64,000 bases of DNA from Bacteroidia bacterium (GTDB taxonomy: Bacteria; Bacteroidota; Bacteroidia; B-17B0; Aurantibacillaceae): NCBI GenBank assembly GCA_016787705.1, contig JAEUTP010000027.1, positions 1 to 64,000 of the forward strand, in the 5' to 3' direction. Shown here piece by piece: positions 8,226 to 17,361 of this stretch. The position numbers and the translations under genes were made by a program. How positions within the stretch are numbered: the stretch's first letter is position 1; each line of letters opens with the position of its first letter. Under the pieces are notes generated by a model. It saw only the letters and a list, made by a program, of their open reading frames with translations, did not search any database and had not been told where the DNA came from.

Positions 8226-8342
8226 ATATTTTGATCAAATTGATTTTTAAATAATTGTTTACTTTTTATTTTATTTATAGCTCTGGTTAAATCACTTAAA
8301 CCTGGGTAATACCCAATTTCCATTCTTTAATTTTGCCGGGGG

Positions 8343-9872
8343 TTAGTCATTTTCGGTATACTTAATAAGTTCAATTTCTATTTTCTTTTGCTTTGCTGTA
8401 ATAATAAAGTCAGAGATTACATCCTTAGAATCCCTGTTTATTTTTTTATTAATTGATCCGTCAATGATTAATTTACTTTCAGGTTCTATCTTTTCAAAAA
8501 AGCGAATTAAAAATCCTTTATTAAAGAAAGTAACATGCTGAGGTAATTTTAAAAGATAGTATAGTTTTCCATCAATAGTATTACTGTTGGTTTCAAAAGA
8601 GTGTTTAATATTATCGCGTATAATAAAAAATATAGCTACTAAAATACCCACGCCAACACCTTTTAAAAGATCGGTCAATAACATAACAATTATTGTAATT
8701 ATGAACGGTAAAAATTGTTCAAGTCCTGATTTAAATTGCTGTTTAAAAATATCGATCTTGGTAAGTTTAAAACCGGTAACAATTAAAATTGCTGCTAAAG
8801 CAGAATTAGGGATGAGTGATAATAAACCCGGAAATGCAAGCACACTTATCAATAAAAGAAATGCATGAATAATAACAGATACTTTTGTTTTTGCACCGGC
8901 ATTAATATTGGCAGAGCTTCTTACAATTACCGAAGTAACAGGCAAGCCGCCAAGTAAACCCGCAGCCATATTACCGGCACCTTGTGCAAATAATTCGCGG
9001 TTTGAGTTTGTTTCATTTTTTTCAGGATCAAGTTTATCTGTAGCTTCAATATTCAACAATGTTTCTATACTTGCAACAAGGCCAAGTGTAAAGGCAACGG
9101 TCCAGAACTTTATGTTACCAATAAAACTAAAATCAGGGAAGGCCAGGTTGGCGCGTAAATCTGCAATATCTTTAATTACTGGTAAGCTTACCAAATGCTG
9201 TTCATCTATTTGTAAAAAAGGAGATTGTTTAAATGCAATAGTGAGCAATATACCTACAATTACAACCAAAAGTGGTGCGGGCAGATTTGAAAATACCTTA
9301 TTGGTTGTATATAATTTTTTACCACAAACTATAAGAAGCAAAAATGAAATTATACCAATTAGCAAAGAGCCGGGTGTTATAAAATTTACCATGTGTACTA
9401 ATTCGGTAAAAGAATTCTCTCCATCTAATTGAATAAATTCCATATCACCTTCAGGATCTTTATCATAACCAAATAAATGTGGTATTTGTTTTATAATTAA
9501 AATAATACCAATACCTGCAAGCATACCTTTAATAACAGCATTGGGAATGTAGTTGCCAAGTCCGCCGGCTTTTAAAATGCCTAATAAAATTTGTATAACG
9601 CCTGCAAAAACTACTGCTGCTAAAAATATTTCATAACTGCCAAGTGTTGCAATGGCGCTTATTACAATAGAGGTTAAGCCTGCAGCAGGTCCTGATACAC
9701 TATATCTTGCACCACTTATTGTGCAAACAAGTATACCGCCAATTACACCCGAAATAATGCCGGAAAATAAAGGCACATTACACGCCATGGCTATTCCTAA
9801 ACAAAGGGGCAGGGCAACCAAAAAAACTACAAGGCCGGCTTTGATATCGGGGCCAATTGTTTTTGAACTCAT
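8343..9872 (-). CDS. SulP family anion transporter, probable bicarbonate importer
   Basis: This is a SulP/SLC26 transporter with about 10-12 membrane helices. The N-terminal region has the DIKAGLVVFLVALPLCLGIA motif, and GARYSVSGPAAGLTSIV is the conserved anion-site segment. A short C-terminal cytoplasmic part (about the last 90 residues) takes the place of a STAS domain. I place the start at MSSKTIGPDI (9872), since family members begin there; an upstream in-frame ATG at 9905 would add 11 residues. The gene leads the operon with two carbonic anhydrases (117 bp to the next gene). SulP plus carbonic anhydrase is a known arrangement of bicarbonate transporters, so bicarbonate is more likely than sulfate. 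Confidence 0.85.
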   Translation of the reverse strand: MSSKTIGPDIKAGLVVFLVALPLCLGIAMACNVPLFSGIISGVIGGILVCTISGARYSVSGPAAGLTSIVISAIATLGSYEIFLAAVVFAGVIQILLGILKAGGLGNYIPNAVIKGMLAGIGIILIIKQIPHLFGYDKDPEGDMEFIQLDGENSFTELVHMVNFITPGSLLIGIISFLLLIVCGKKLYTTNKVFSNLPAPLLVVIVGILLTIAFKQSPFLQIDEQHLVSLPVIKDIADLRANLAFPDFSFIGNIKFWTVAFTLGLVASIETLLNIEATDKLDPEKNETNSNRELFAQGAGNMAAGLLGGLPVTSVIVRSSANINAGAKTKVSVIIHAFLLLISVLAFPGLLSLIPNSALAAILIVTGFKLTKIDIFKQQFKSGLEQFLPFIITIIVMLLTDLLKGVGVGILVAIFFIIRDNIKHSFETNSNTIDGKLYYLLKLPQHVTFFNKGFLIRFFEKIEPESKLIIDGSINKKINRDSKDVISDFIITAKQKKIEIELIKYTEND

Positions 9873-9992
9873 ATATAAGTTAAAATTTTTTTTATTGTAA
9901 AACATAGTTTGGCGAACAAACTTTATTGAACATGGATAATGACTTGATTTAATAAATAACTTAGTGCATTGTATGAATGCACATTAACAGAA

Positions 9993-10307
9993 TTACGCTT
10001 TGGGAGGCGGAATGGTTATTTTTTGAAAAAAAGAATAGTAGGAACCTTTGAAAGACGGATAAGAATTTGTTTTGGGATTAAGATCTGTAAAATTGAAATT
10101 TAAAGAATGGTAAATGGCATCATCACTATCACTATCAGTTTCGTCACCATCATTGCCATTAGAACTATCATCTTCAGTGTCTTTTTTTGCTAATTCAGTG
10201 CTATGGTTTTGTGTTTCTTCTTCAAGAATAGGGACGTACTGAAATACAGTAAAAATCATTCCTGCAAGAAAAATAAAAACAAATATAAAGCGTATTTTTT
10301 TCACCAA
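9993..10307 (-). CDS. Small anchored protein with acidic linker, downstream of czcA-like gene
   Basis: I do not recognise a family. The 104-residue protein has a basic start and one hydrophobic segment (about residues 5-26), so it is anchored or secreted. A very acidic low-complexity stretch rich in Asp, Asn and Ser follows (about 44-64), then a short C-terminal tail with aromatic residues and IPPPKA. It follows the RND pump gene by 74 bp on the same strand and is probably the last gene of the metal-efflux operon. An acidic Asp-rich segment could bind metal cations in the periplasm; that is inference from context. Confidence 0.55.
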   Translation of the reverse strand: MVKKIRFIFVFIFLAGMIFTVFQYVPILEEETQNHSTELAKKDTEDDSSNGNDGDETDSDSDDAIYHSLNFNFTDLNPKTNSYPSFKGSYYSFFQKITIPPPKA

Positions 10308-10381
10308 AGTAACAAATCTATATAAAATTTTGAGAATATAAAATTAAACAGGTACTAATTTACGTTAATTGATATATTTTG

Positions 10382-13300
10382 TCAAATATCAATGTGTTTT
10401 TTACGCTGCATTTTGTAATAAAATATTGGAAATATTAACAGCGTAAAAATGGTTGCTGTAATTAACCCCCCAATAATAACAATGGCCAATGGTTTTTGTG
10501 ATTCAGAACCTATACCGCTTGATAAGGCTGCCGGCATTAAGCCAATGGCTGCCATTAAAGCTGTCATGATAACCGGGCGTGTTCTTACTTTTACACCTTC
10601 AAGAATGGATACTTCAAGACCTAATTTGTTCTTTAAATTAGTATGGAATTCAGAAATGAGTATAACGCCATTTTGAATACAGATTCCAAATAGCGCAATA
10701 AATCCAACCCCACCTGAGATACCAAAATTAATACCAGTAATATGAAGTGCAAAGATGCCACCTATTAACGCGAAAGGAACATTTATTAAAACGAGTAGCG
10801 CATCTTTTATATTACCAAACATAATAAACAGTAAAACAAAAATTAATATCAGGCTTATAGGCACCACTTGTCCCAACCGCTTTGTGGCACGCACCTGGTT
10901 TTCAAATTCACCTGTCCAGCCAATTTTATAACCGTTTGGAAGCTTGATGTGTTTTTCTACATTGGACTGTGCTTCGGCAATGGTACTTCCAAGATCTCTT
11001 TCACGTATCGAGAATTTTACACCAATAAAACGTTTGGTGTTATCTCGGTAAATAAATGCCGGACCGGTAACTTTTTTTAATGTGGCAATTTCTTTTAAAG
11101 GAATTTTTGTTCCACGAACAGTTGATACCATTAAGTTCATAATATCATCTTCATCTTTGCGGTATTCTTTTAAGTAACGTACACGGATATCAAATTTCCT
11201 ATCACCCTCATATTTTTGCGTAGCTGTTTTGCCGCCAATGGCCATCTCAATAATACCTTGCGCATCTGCTTTTTGTACGCCGTAAATGGCCATTTTTTCT
11301 TCGTCAAGTAAAACGCTTATCTCAGGCTGCCCAATATTCCTAAGAATACCAACGTCTTTTATGCCCTGAACATTTTTGATTTGGTCAATTACTTTATTAG
11401 CAATTTCATCTAGCTTATCAAGATCATCCCCATAAATTTTCACAGCGTTGCTGGCGTTAATACCTGCAACGGCTTCGGCAACATTATCAATAATCGGTTG
11501 AGAATAATTATAAACTATACCCTGGTAGTTTTTTAAAACCTTATCCATTTCTTCAACCAATTGATCCATTGTGATTTTTCTTTGCCAGTCGTCTTTTGGT
11601 TTTAAATTTACCTGCATCTGCACGTAATAAAATCCGCTGGGATCTGTGCCATCGTTGCTTCTTCCGGTTTGCGAAAGGACACCGTTTACTTCCGGAAATT
11701 TTTGAAGCTCTGCCCTGAGCAATGCCACGGTTTTTATAGTTTCGGTAAGTGAGTTGCTCATGGGCAATTTAGCTTCTACCCATAAGGCGCCTTCGTTAAG
11801 TGGTGGCAAAAATTCTGTGCCAAGCCACTTGGTAGAAAAAACAGAGAAGGCAAGTATTGCTAGAGAGACAATAAGGCTTGTTCTTTTATTTTTAAATGTT
11901 GTAATAAAACCACGCGCTACTATTTTATTAAAGAAGTCGACAAAAATATTATGTTTTTCTTTTACATTTTTCTTTAATAGGATGGATACCAAAACAGGAA
12001 CAAGGGTTAATGTAAAAATAAGCGCGCCTAATAATGCAAAGCCTAGTGTAAATGCAAGTGGCGAGAACATTTTTCCTTCTACTTTTTGGAAGGCGAAGAT
12101 CGGTAACAAAGCAGAAATGATAATGAGTTTTGAAAAGAAAACAGCCTTGCCTAAGCCTGTAGCAGATTGTTTTATCAGGCCAAGTTTGGAAAGTTTATTA
12201 AATCTTTCCATACCATTTTTATGGGCAAGGTGATCTAACATCACAAATAGACCTTCTACCATTACTACGGCACCATCAATTATAATTCCAAAATCAACAG
12301 CTCCAAGCGATAATAAATTAGCGCTCATGCCTTTTAGTTTTAAACATAAAAATGCAAATAGTAATGCAAGTGGAATGATAATGGAAACTATTAATGTGGT
12401 GCGCCAATCGGCCATAAACATAAGCACAATGAATGTGACAAAAATTATTCCTTCCAGTAAATTATGCATTACTGTTTTTGTGCAAAACGACATTAAGTTA
12501 TCACGATCATAAAAAACTTCCATTTTTACGTCGGCAGGTAAAACCGTGCTATTTAATTCTGCAATTTTTTCTTTCAGTCTTCCTAAGACTTCACTTGGGT
12601 TTTCACCCTTACGCATTACTACAATTCCTTCCACCACATCGTCGTTTGAATTTAACCCAACCTGGCCAACTCTTGGCGCGCTTGATTCAGTAACATTGGC
12701 AATGTTTTTCACAAGAATGGGGTTGCCGTCAAAATCATCTACAATTGTATTTTCAATATCCGCAATCGTATTAAGTAATCCCAATCCTCTTACTACATAA
12801 GCCTGTCCATTCTTTTCGATTACATCGCCACCTACATTTAAATTTGCTTTTGTAACGGCATCGTAAATTTGAGTAGGGGAAAGATCGTATTTTTGAAGTT
12901 TTACCGGGTCGACAGATATTTCGTAAATCTTTTCCTGACCACCAAAAGCCACAACGTCAGCAACACCCGAAACTGCCCTTAACTGACGATCTATAACCCA
13001 GTTTTGAAGTGTCAGTAATTCGCGCGTATCGCGGTTCTTTCCTTTCAATACATAACGATACACTTCGCCGGTTGGGCCATAAGGTGGTTGTACATCGGGA
13101 TCTACATTTTCGGGCAAGGTTACATTTCGGAGTTGATTATTTACCTGCTGCCTTGCAAAAAAATCTTCCACATCATCTTCAAAAATTATTTTTATAACCG
13201 ATAAACCAAACATGGTAATGCTACGTACATTTGTTTTGCGCTGAACCGAGTTCATGGCTATTTCAATTGGCGTAGTAACAAAGCGTTCTACTTCTTCAGC

Positions 13301-13480
13301 GCTGCGGCCATTCCATTCGGTAACAATAATTATTTGTGTATTGGTTACATCCGGAAAGGCTTCAATAGGAATATTGATATAACTTATCCAACCTGCTATT
13401 ATAAGTATGCCCACCCAAAAAAAAGTAAATAGTTTGTTTTTGAGCGAAAATGTAATTATGCTTTTGATGAATTTATTCAT
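10382..13480 (-). CDS. czcA: Heavy-metal efflux RND pump, CzcA type
   Basis: The full-length inner-membrane RND protein (1032 residues) has 12 expected helices and two large periplasmic loops. It drives metal-ion export with proton flow. The N-terminus (IEAFPDVTN, WNGRSAEEVERFVTTPIE) is typical of heavy-metal RNDs. The proton-relay segment near residue 400 reads DFGIIIDGAVVMVEG, matching the DFGxxxDGAxxxVEN pattern of the Zn/Co/Cd or Ni group rather than the copper-type CusA motif; the final Asn is Gly here. It is the third gene of a tight operon with outer-membrane factor and adaptor (gaps 1 and 5 bp). The exact metal cannot be assigned. Confidence 0.88.
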   Translation of the reverse strand: MNKFIKSIITFSLKNKLFTFFWVGILIIAGWISYINIPIEAFPDVTNTQIIIVTEWNGRSAEEVERFVTTPIEIAMNSVQRKTNVRSITMFGLSVIKIIFEDDVEDFFARQQVNNQLRNVTLPENVDPDVQPPYGPTGEVYRYVLKGKNRDTRELLTLQNWVIDRQLRAVSGVADVVAFGGQEKIYEISVDPVKLQKYDLSPTQIYDAVTKANLNVGGDVIEKNGQAYVVRGLGLLNTIADIENTIVDDFDGNPILVKNIANVTESSAPRVGQVGLNSNDDVVEGIVVMRKGENPSEVLGRLKEKIAELNSTVLPADVKMEVFYDRDNLMSFCTKTVMHNLLEGIIFVTFIVLMFMADWRTTLIVSIIIPLALLFAFLCLKLKGMSANLLSLGAVDFGIIIDGAVVMVEGLFVMLDHLAHKNGMERFNKLSKLGLIKQSATGLGKAVFFSKLIIISALLPIFAFQKVEGKMFSPLAFTLGFALLGALIFTLTLVPVLVSILLKKNVKEKHNIFVDFFNKIVARGFITTFKNKRTSLIVSLAILAFSVFSTKWLGTEFLPPLNEGALWVEAKLPMSNSLTETIKTVALLRAELQKFPEVNGVLSQTGRSNDGTDPSGFYYVQMQVNLKPKDDWQRKITMDQLVEEMDKVLKNYQGIVYNYSQPIIDNVAEAVAGINASNAVKIYGDDLDKLDEIANKVIDQIKNVQGIKDVGILRNIGQPEISVLLDEEKMAIYGVQKADAQGIIEMAIGGKTATQKYEGDRKFDIRVRYLKEYRKDEDDIMNLMVSTVRGTKIPLKEIATLKKVTGPAFIYRDNTKRFIGVKFSIRERDLGSTIAEAQSNVEKHIKLPNGYKIGWTGEFENQVRATKRLGQVVPISLILIFVLLFIMFGNIKDALLVLINVPFALIGGIFALHITGINFGISGGVGFIALFGICIQNGVILISEFHTNLKNKLGLEVSILEGVKVRTRPVIMTALMAAIGLMPAALSSGIGSESQKPLAIVIIGGLITATIFTLLIFPIFYYKMQRKKHIDI

Positions 13481-13485
13481 GATTG

Positions 13486-14568
13486 TTAATCGTTTAGTGC
13501 GTCATAAATAAGTAAGGCGTTCTTAGAGATAACTTTTTCATTTTCGCTTACACCGGAGCTGATATAAGTGATATCACCCAATTTATGATAAACTTCTACC
13601 TGTCTTGTTTCAATATTTTTTTTGTTCTTATATATCATAACCCAATCTTTATTCTTATCAAACACTATTGCTCTTGAGGGAACAGCTATCATATTTTTAT
13701 TTTCAGAAAATTTTAAATTGACAGTGGCGTTCATTTCCGGTTTTAAAAGCAGGTTTGCGTTGTTTATTTTTACGAGTATCTTCATTGCCTTTGTTGTGGG
13801 ATCAATAACATTGAATATTTTATCCACCTTGCCTTTGAATATTTTATCCGGGTAACTTAATGTTTGCACATCCGCCTCGTAACCAATTGCCACCTTTGAA
13901 ATGTTTGATTCGTTTACATTTGCCAGTACCCAAACATCATTTATCTGCGCGATAGAAAATACTTCTTCAGCCCTGTCACTTCTTAATTCTTCGTTCTGTG
14001 TTATATCTTTATTGATGATGAACCCACTAATTGGTGCGGTGATGCGGTATTCTGAGCCTTGTTTCAGATGATAGATGGCGTATACTTCATTTATTCTGGC
14101 TAATTCTGCTTTTGCTTTTTCCAGTTCTTTTTCGGCAGCAAGTACTTCTTTTTCTGAATTTAATTTGCCCGCAAAAAGATCTTTTGCTACCTGTAGATTT
14201 TTTTCAGATAAAGCCACATCTGATCGAGCATCTAATAATTGTCTTTGAAAATCGGCTACCTCGCTGCTTTTAACTACCGCAAGTAATTGCCCTTCATTTA
14301 CATAATCGCCAAGTTCCACTTCTATTTTTGCTACTATGCCCCCGGTTATAGGATAAACATGTGCCATTTTGTTATTATCGGCTGTTATTTTGCCGAAAAA
14401 CTTCATTTCGCTTTTTACATCTTCTATTTTAGCTGTTATAAATTCACAACGTTTCATCATTGTGTCTGTTAATTCAAATTTTTCCGGAGCTTCCTCCTCA
14501 ACTTTAGTTTTACACGAAGCGGATAGCAGAAGTGTGCAAATAATGGATATTGCTAATTTTAATTGCAT
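13486..14568 (-). CDS. czcB: Periplasmic adaptor (membrane fusion protein), CzcB type
   Basis: The N-terminal signal peptide ends in a lipobox SASC (Cys about 19), so the adaptor is lipid-anchored. The order of domains is typical: a barrel/lipoyl half (YPITGGIVAKIEVELGDYV, about 72-90), an alpha-helical hairpin (about 100-155, LLDARSDVALSEKNLQVAK), the second lipoyl half (ITAPISGFI), then beta-barrel and membrane-proximal domains. It bridges the RND pump and the TolC-like channel. The 360-residue length is normal. It lies 1 bp from the upstream channel gene and 5 bp from the pump gene, so the three are co-translated. Confidence 0.88.
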   Translation of the reverse strand: MQLKLAISIICTLLLSASCKTKVEEEAPEKFELTDTMMKRCEFITAKIEDVKSEMKFFGKITADNNKMAHVYPITGGIVAKIEVELGDYVNEGQLLAVVKSSEVADFQRQLLDARSDVALSEKNLQVAKDLFAGKLNSEKEVLAAEKELEKAKAELARINEVYAIYHLKQGSEYRITAPISGFIINKDITQNEELRSDRAEEVFSIAQINDVWVLANVNESNISKVAIGYEADVQTLSYPDKIFKGKVDKIFNVIDPTTKAMKILVKINNANLLLKPEMNATVNLKFSENKNMIAVPSRAIVFDKNKDWVMIYKNKKNIETRQVEVYHKLGDITYISSGVSENEKVISKNALLIYDALND

Positions 14569-14569
14569 T

Positions 14570-15820
14570 TTAATATATTTTAGATGCTGTTACGTAATTG
14601 ATTTGTGCTGCGGATATAGCTAATTGTTTTTTTAGTTTTTCGTAATCCGCTAAGGATTCGTTATATGATTCTACAAAATCAACAAACTCTAGAATAGAAA
14701 TATTCCTTTTTTTGAAATTGTCATTGATTCCATTATTAACGGAAAAAAAATCTTCGTTGTAAATTGACTTCACTTTAACATATTCAATAATACAGCGTTG
14801 CATATTTTTCCATGCATGTTCAATATCAAGATCAACTTCCAGTTTTTTTTCCTGCGCATACAACTCAATACCTTTCTTGTCAAAGTCTGCAGCTCTTATA
14901 TTGCCTCGATTAGTATTTAATAAAGGAATTGGCATTGAAACTCCTGCATTTAACTGGTTGCGAAAAGCACCGCCACGTTGGTCGTAACTGGCATTTAATG
15001 TTAGGTCGGGAATGCGTTGTTTTTTTTGTAACTTTAAATTCATAGCTGCTATCAGCGCTTGTTCATCTGCCATTTTTAAGTCGGGCCTGTTACTTGCGGC
15101 AATTAATTGCAACTCATTTATTGGTTTAAGGTTTAGCATAGGATCAAGATCATTTTCAGAAACAATAGGAATGATATTAACGGTTGTTTGAAGTAATAAT
15201 TTTAATTGTTTTTGTTCTTCATTAAAACTGCTTGTAAGTTCAGATCGGTTACTGCTTAATTTTATGTATACTGATTTAAGACGAATAATATCTTTAAGTG
15301 GTAAATTGCCTTTATCAAATTGTAATTTGTAAGCATTTATTATTGTGTCAAGTATTTGAAGTTGTTTTTCATAATTATCCAACACTGTTTTTTCGCTGTT
15401 GATACTATAAAAATTAGTGTGGAGCTGTACTTTAAGCGTTCGCAATAACTCGGCAAATTCAGACTCTGCCAGTAATTTATTTTTTTTAGCAATATCTATT
15501 TCTGTTTTTCTTTTTCCCCCCAGATAGATCAATTGTTGTATTTGAAAGGCTTTTTGCCCGCTTGAATCGATATGAAAAAAATTATTATTCTGTGGGTCGT
15601 AAACATTAATGTCGGCGTTAAACGAAGGATTTGGATATGCTTTTGCCTGAATAATCAATGCCTGCTTTGCATTTATGTTATATTGCTGGGCTAACAATAC
15701 CAGGTTGTTTTTTAAAAATATTTCTTCGCAGGCGTTAAGCGTTAATGATTGCGTTTGTTGCCCGTAAGAACAATAGATGCCAAAAAAGCAAAGAATAAAA
15801 GATGAAAATTGTTTTTGCAT
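14570..15820 (-). CDS. czcC: TolC-family outer-membrane channel, CzcC type
   Basis: The 416-residue protein has a signal peptide (to about residue 20, SYGQ) and two repeats rich in alpha-helix, with N- and C-terminal halves each containing the long coiled helices of the outer-membrane efflux protein family (for example RTLKVQLHTNFYSINSEKTV). It forms the trimeric exit duct of the metal efflux complex. It is first in the operon czcC-czcB-czcA, so promoter and operator should lie in 15821-15991, where ATTAG repeats are found. There is no lipobox Cys. Confidence 0.85.
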   Translation of the reverse strand: MQKQFSSFILCFFGIYCSYGQQTQSLTLNACEEIFLKNNLVLLAQQYNINAKQALIIQAKAYPNPSFNADINVYDPQNNNFFHIDSSGQKAFQIQQLIYLGGKRKTEIDIAKKNKLLAESEFAELLRTLKVQLHTNFYSINSEKTVLDNYEKQLQILDTIINAYKLQFDKGNLPLKDIIRLKSVYIKLSSNRSELTSSFNEEQKQLKLLLQTTVNIIPIVSENDLDPMLNLKPINELQLIAASNRPDLKMADEQALIAAMNLKLQKKQRIPDLTLNASYDQRGGAFRNQLNAGVSMPIPLLNTNRGNIRAADFDKKGIELYAQEKKLEVDLDIEHAWKNMQRCIIEYVKVKSIYNEDFFSVNNGINDNFKKRNISILEFVDFVESYNESLADYEKLKKQLAISAAQINYVTASKIY

Positions 15821-15933
15821 ATGGGTTGATCTTTCTTGACAAGGAAAGATGATGAAAGAGTAAAACAGAAAAATGGAACCTGTTTACCAATCGATCATCT
15901 TCCCTAGCTTCATGAAAAAATGTAATATGACAA

Positions 15934-15989
15934 CAAAGGTGCTACCCAATAATTAGGTAGAAATTAGACTGAAATTAGAATGAGATTAG
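15934..15989 (-). promoter_or_regulatory. Probable response-regulator operator: four ATTAG repeats at 11-bp period
   Basis: On the plus strand ATTAG begins at 15952, 15963, 15974 and 15985, exactly 11 bp apart (CTAAT repeats on the transcribed strand). Direct repeats at about one helical turn are how OmpR/PhoB-type regulators bind. Ten bp downstream on the minus strand is CACCTTTG (15934-15941), one mismatch from TAnnTTTG. The block lies between the czcC start and the sensor kinase stop, next to the gene for an OmpR-type regulator. Confidence 0.6.
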
Positions 15990-15991
15990 AA

Positions 15992-17359
15992 TTACAAATG
16001 TGGTAATTGTAATTGAACAGTTGTTCCTTTTCCTACTATTGATTCGATGTGGATTTTGCCGTTATGAAGCTGGATTATTCTTTGCGTTAAAGTTAAGCCA
16101 ATGCCATGGCCTTTAATGCCTCTTGCATTATCTGCACGATAAAACGGCTCAAAAATATGCACAAGGTTATCGGCCGGAATGCCTATGCCAGAATCCTGTA
16201 TGGTGATGAATATATTTTTTTTACCAAATTCAAGTGAAATGCTTGCAATATGATCTTTACTGTATTTGCAGGCATTTTCAATTACATTGGATATTGCGGC
16301 TTTAATAAGCTGATCGCTTGCGTGAACGGTTATCCAGTTCTCATCATCCGGGTAATCCAGGAAGTTGATCTCTATTTTGTAATCTTTATTTCTCTTAACT
16401 AATTCAGCTTGTATTGCACCAATTATTTCATCAATGCGTATTAAACTGAGTGTTACCTCTGAAATATCAAGATTTGCATGTGCAAGATCGAGCAGGCCAT
16501 TAGAAAGTTTGTTAAGTTCTTTTATATCATCCAGTATTGAATTTAAAAGTTGTTGTGCTTCGTTATTTACATTGCCACCCATTATTGCTACTTCTATTTG
16601 CCCTGTAATAGCTGTGAGGGGGGTGCGTAGTTCATGAGATGCATTTGATACAAAACTTCTCTGCATTTCAAACGCTGCTTCCAATCTCTCAAGCATTTTG
16701 TTAAATTTAATGGCAAGTTGTGCAATTTCATCGGTTCCATTACCTTCATTAACCCTATGGTTTAAATTCGAGATCGTAATTCCATCTACCTGTTTAATTA
16801 CATCCGATATGGGATTTAGTGATTGTTTTGAAAAGAAAAAGCTTAAAAAGGAGCTGATTGTTAGCGCAATTAAAACACCAATAATTAGCGTGTATTTCAG
16901 GAACTTTAATTTACTTAAACCAAATTCATCGAGTGCCGACGACACAACTAAAAAATTGTCAAATTTACCTATAAAAAAAGTTCCGAAATATTCTACTTCT
17001 CCAATTTTGTATCTTATCTCTTTTTCGATTTTCAGTTCAGTTAATTTTGCGTGATCAATTTCATCGACGTCAATTTCCTGGTTGCTATATAAGAGCTTGT
17101 TGTTTAGATCATAAATAAGTACCTTTTCATCTGTTAAAATATTTTCAGAAATCTTATCGATCTTTTTTAAAACATCATAAGTTACTTCTTCTACATCACT
17201 GTAAAGTTTGGCGGTATTTTCAGCTTCTTCTTTAAGTCTTGTATAAAATTCTTCTTCACGATAATTCGAAAAAGAAAAATATACAGATGCTGCAAAAGAT
17301 ATGAGGATAACAGAAACAATAAAATTGAACTTTAGGGTTATCTTTGTTCCTATTTTCAT
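15992..17359 (-). CDS. Sensor histidine kinase of the metal-efflux two-component system
   Basis: The 455-residue kinase has two membrane helices (about residues 10-30 and 150-175) enclosing a periplasmic sensor region of about 120 residues. These are followed by HAMP, HisKA with SNASHELRTPLTAI (phospho-His about residue 243), and HATPase with N box (IENACKYS), G1 (DSGIGIP) and G2 (KGHGIGL). It resembles CusS/CzcS-type kinases that sense periplasmic metal. It follows its regulator gene by 2 bp, and its stop abuts the operator block of czcCBA, so the two-component genes and the efflux operon run in the same direction. Confidence 0.87.
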   Translation of the reverse strand: MKIGTKITLKFNFIVSVILISFAASVYFSFSNYREEEFYTRLKEEAENTAKLYSDVEEVTYDVLKKIDKISENILTDEKVLIYDLNNKLLYSNQEIDVDEIDHAKLTELKIEKEIRYKIGEVEYFGTFFIGKFDNFLVVSSALDEFGLSKLKFLKYTLIIGVLIALTISSFLSFFFSKQSLNPISDVIKQVDGITISNLNHRVNEGNGTDEIAQLAIKFNKMLERLEAAFEMQRSFVSNASHELRTPLTAITGQIEVAIMGGNVNNEAQQLLNSILDDIKELNKLSNGLLDLAHANLDISEVTLSLIRIDEIIGAIQAELVKRNKDYKIEINFLDYPDDENWITVHASDQLIKAAISNVIENACKYSKDHIASISLEFGKKNIFITIQDSGIGIPADNLVHIFEPFYRADNARGIKGHGIGLTLTQRIIQLHNGKIHIESIVGKGTTVQLQLPHL

Positions 17360-17361
17360 GT

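Noticed and set aside
8908..9432. Plus-strand ORF of 174 codons opposite the SulP gene
   Set aside because: Shadow of the SulP coding sequence; low-complexity translation without a family signature.
15952..15989. ATTAG repeats as a tiny CRISPR or VNTR array
   Set aside because: The unit is 11 bp with variable 6-bp spacers, no cas genes are present, and the position before czcC fits an operator.
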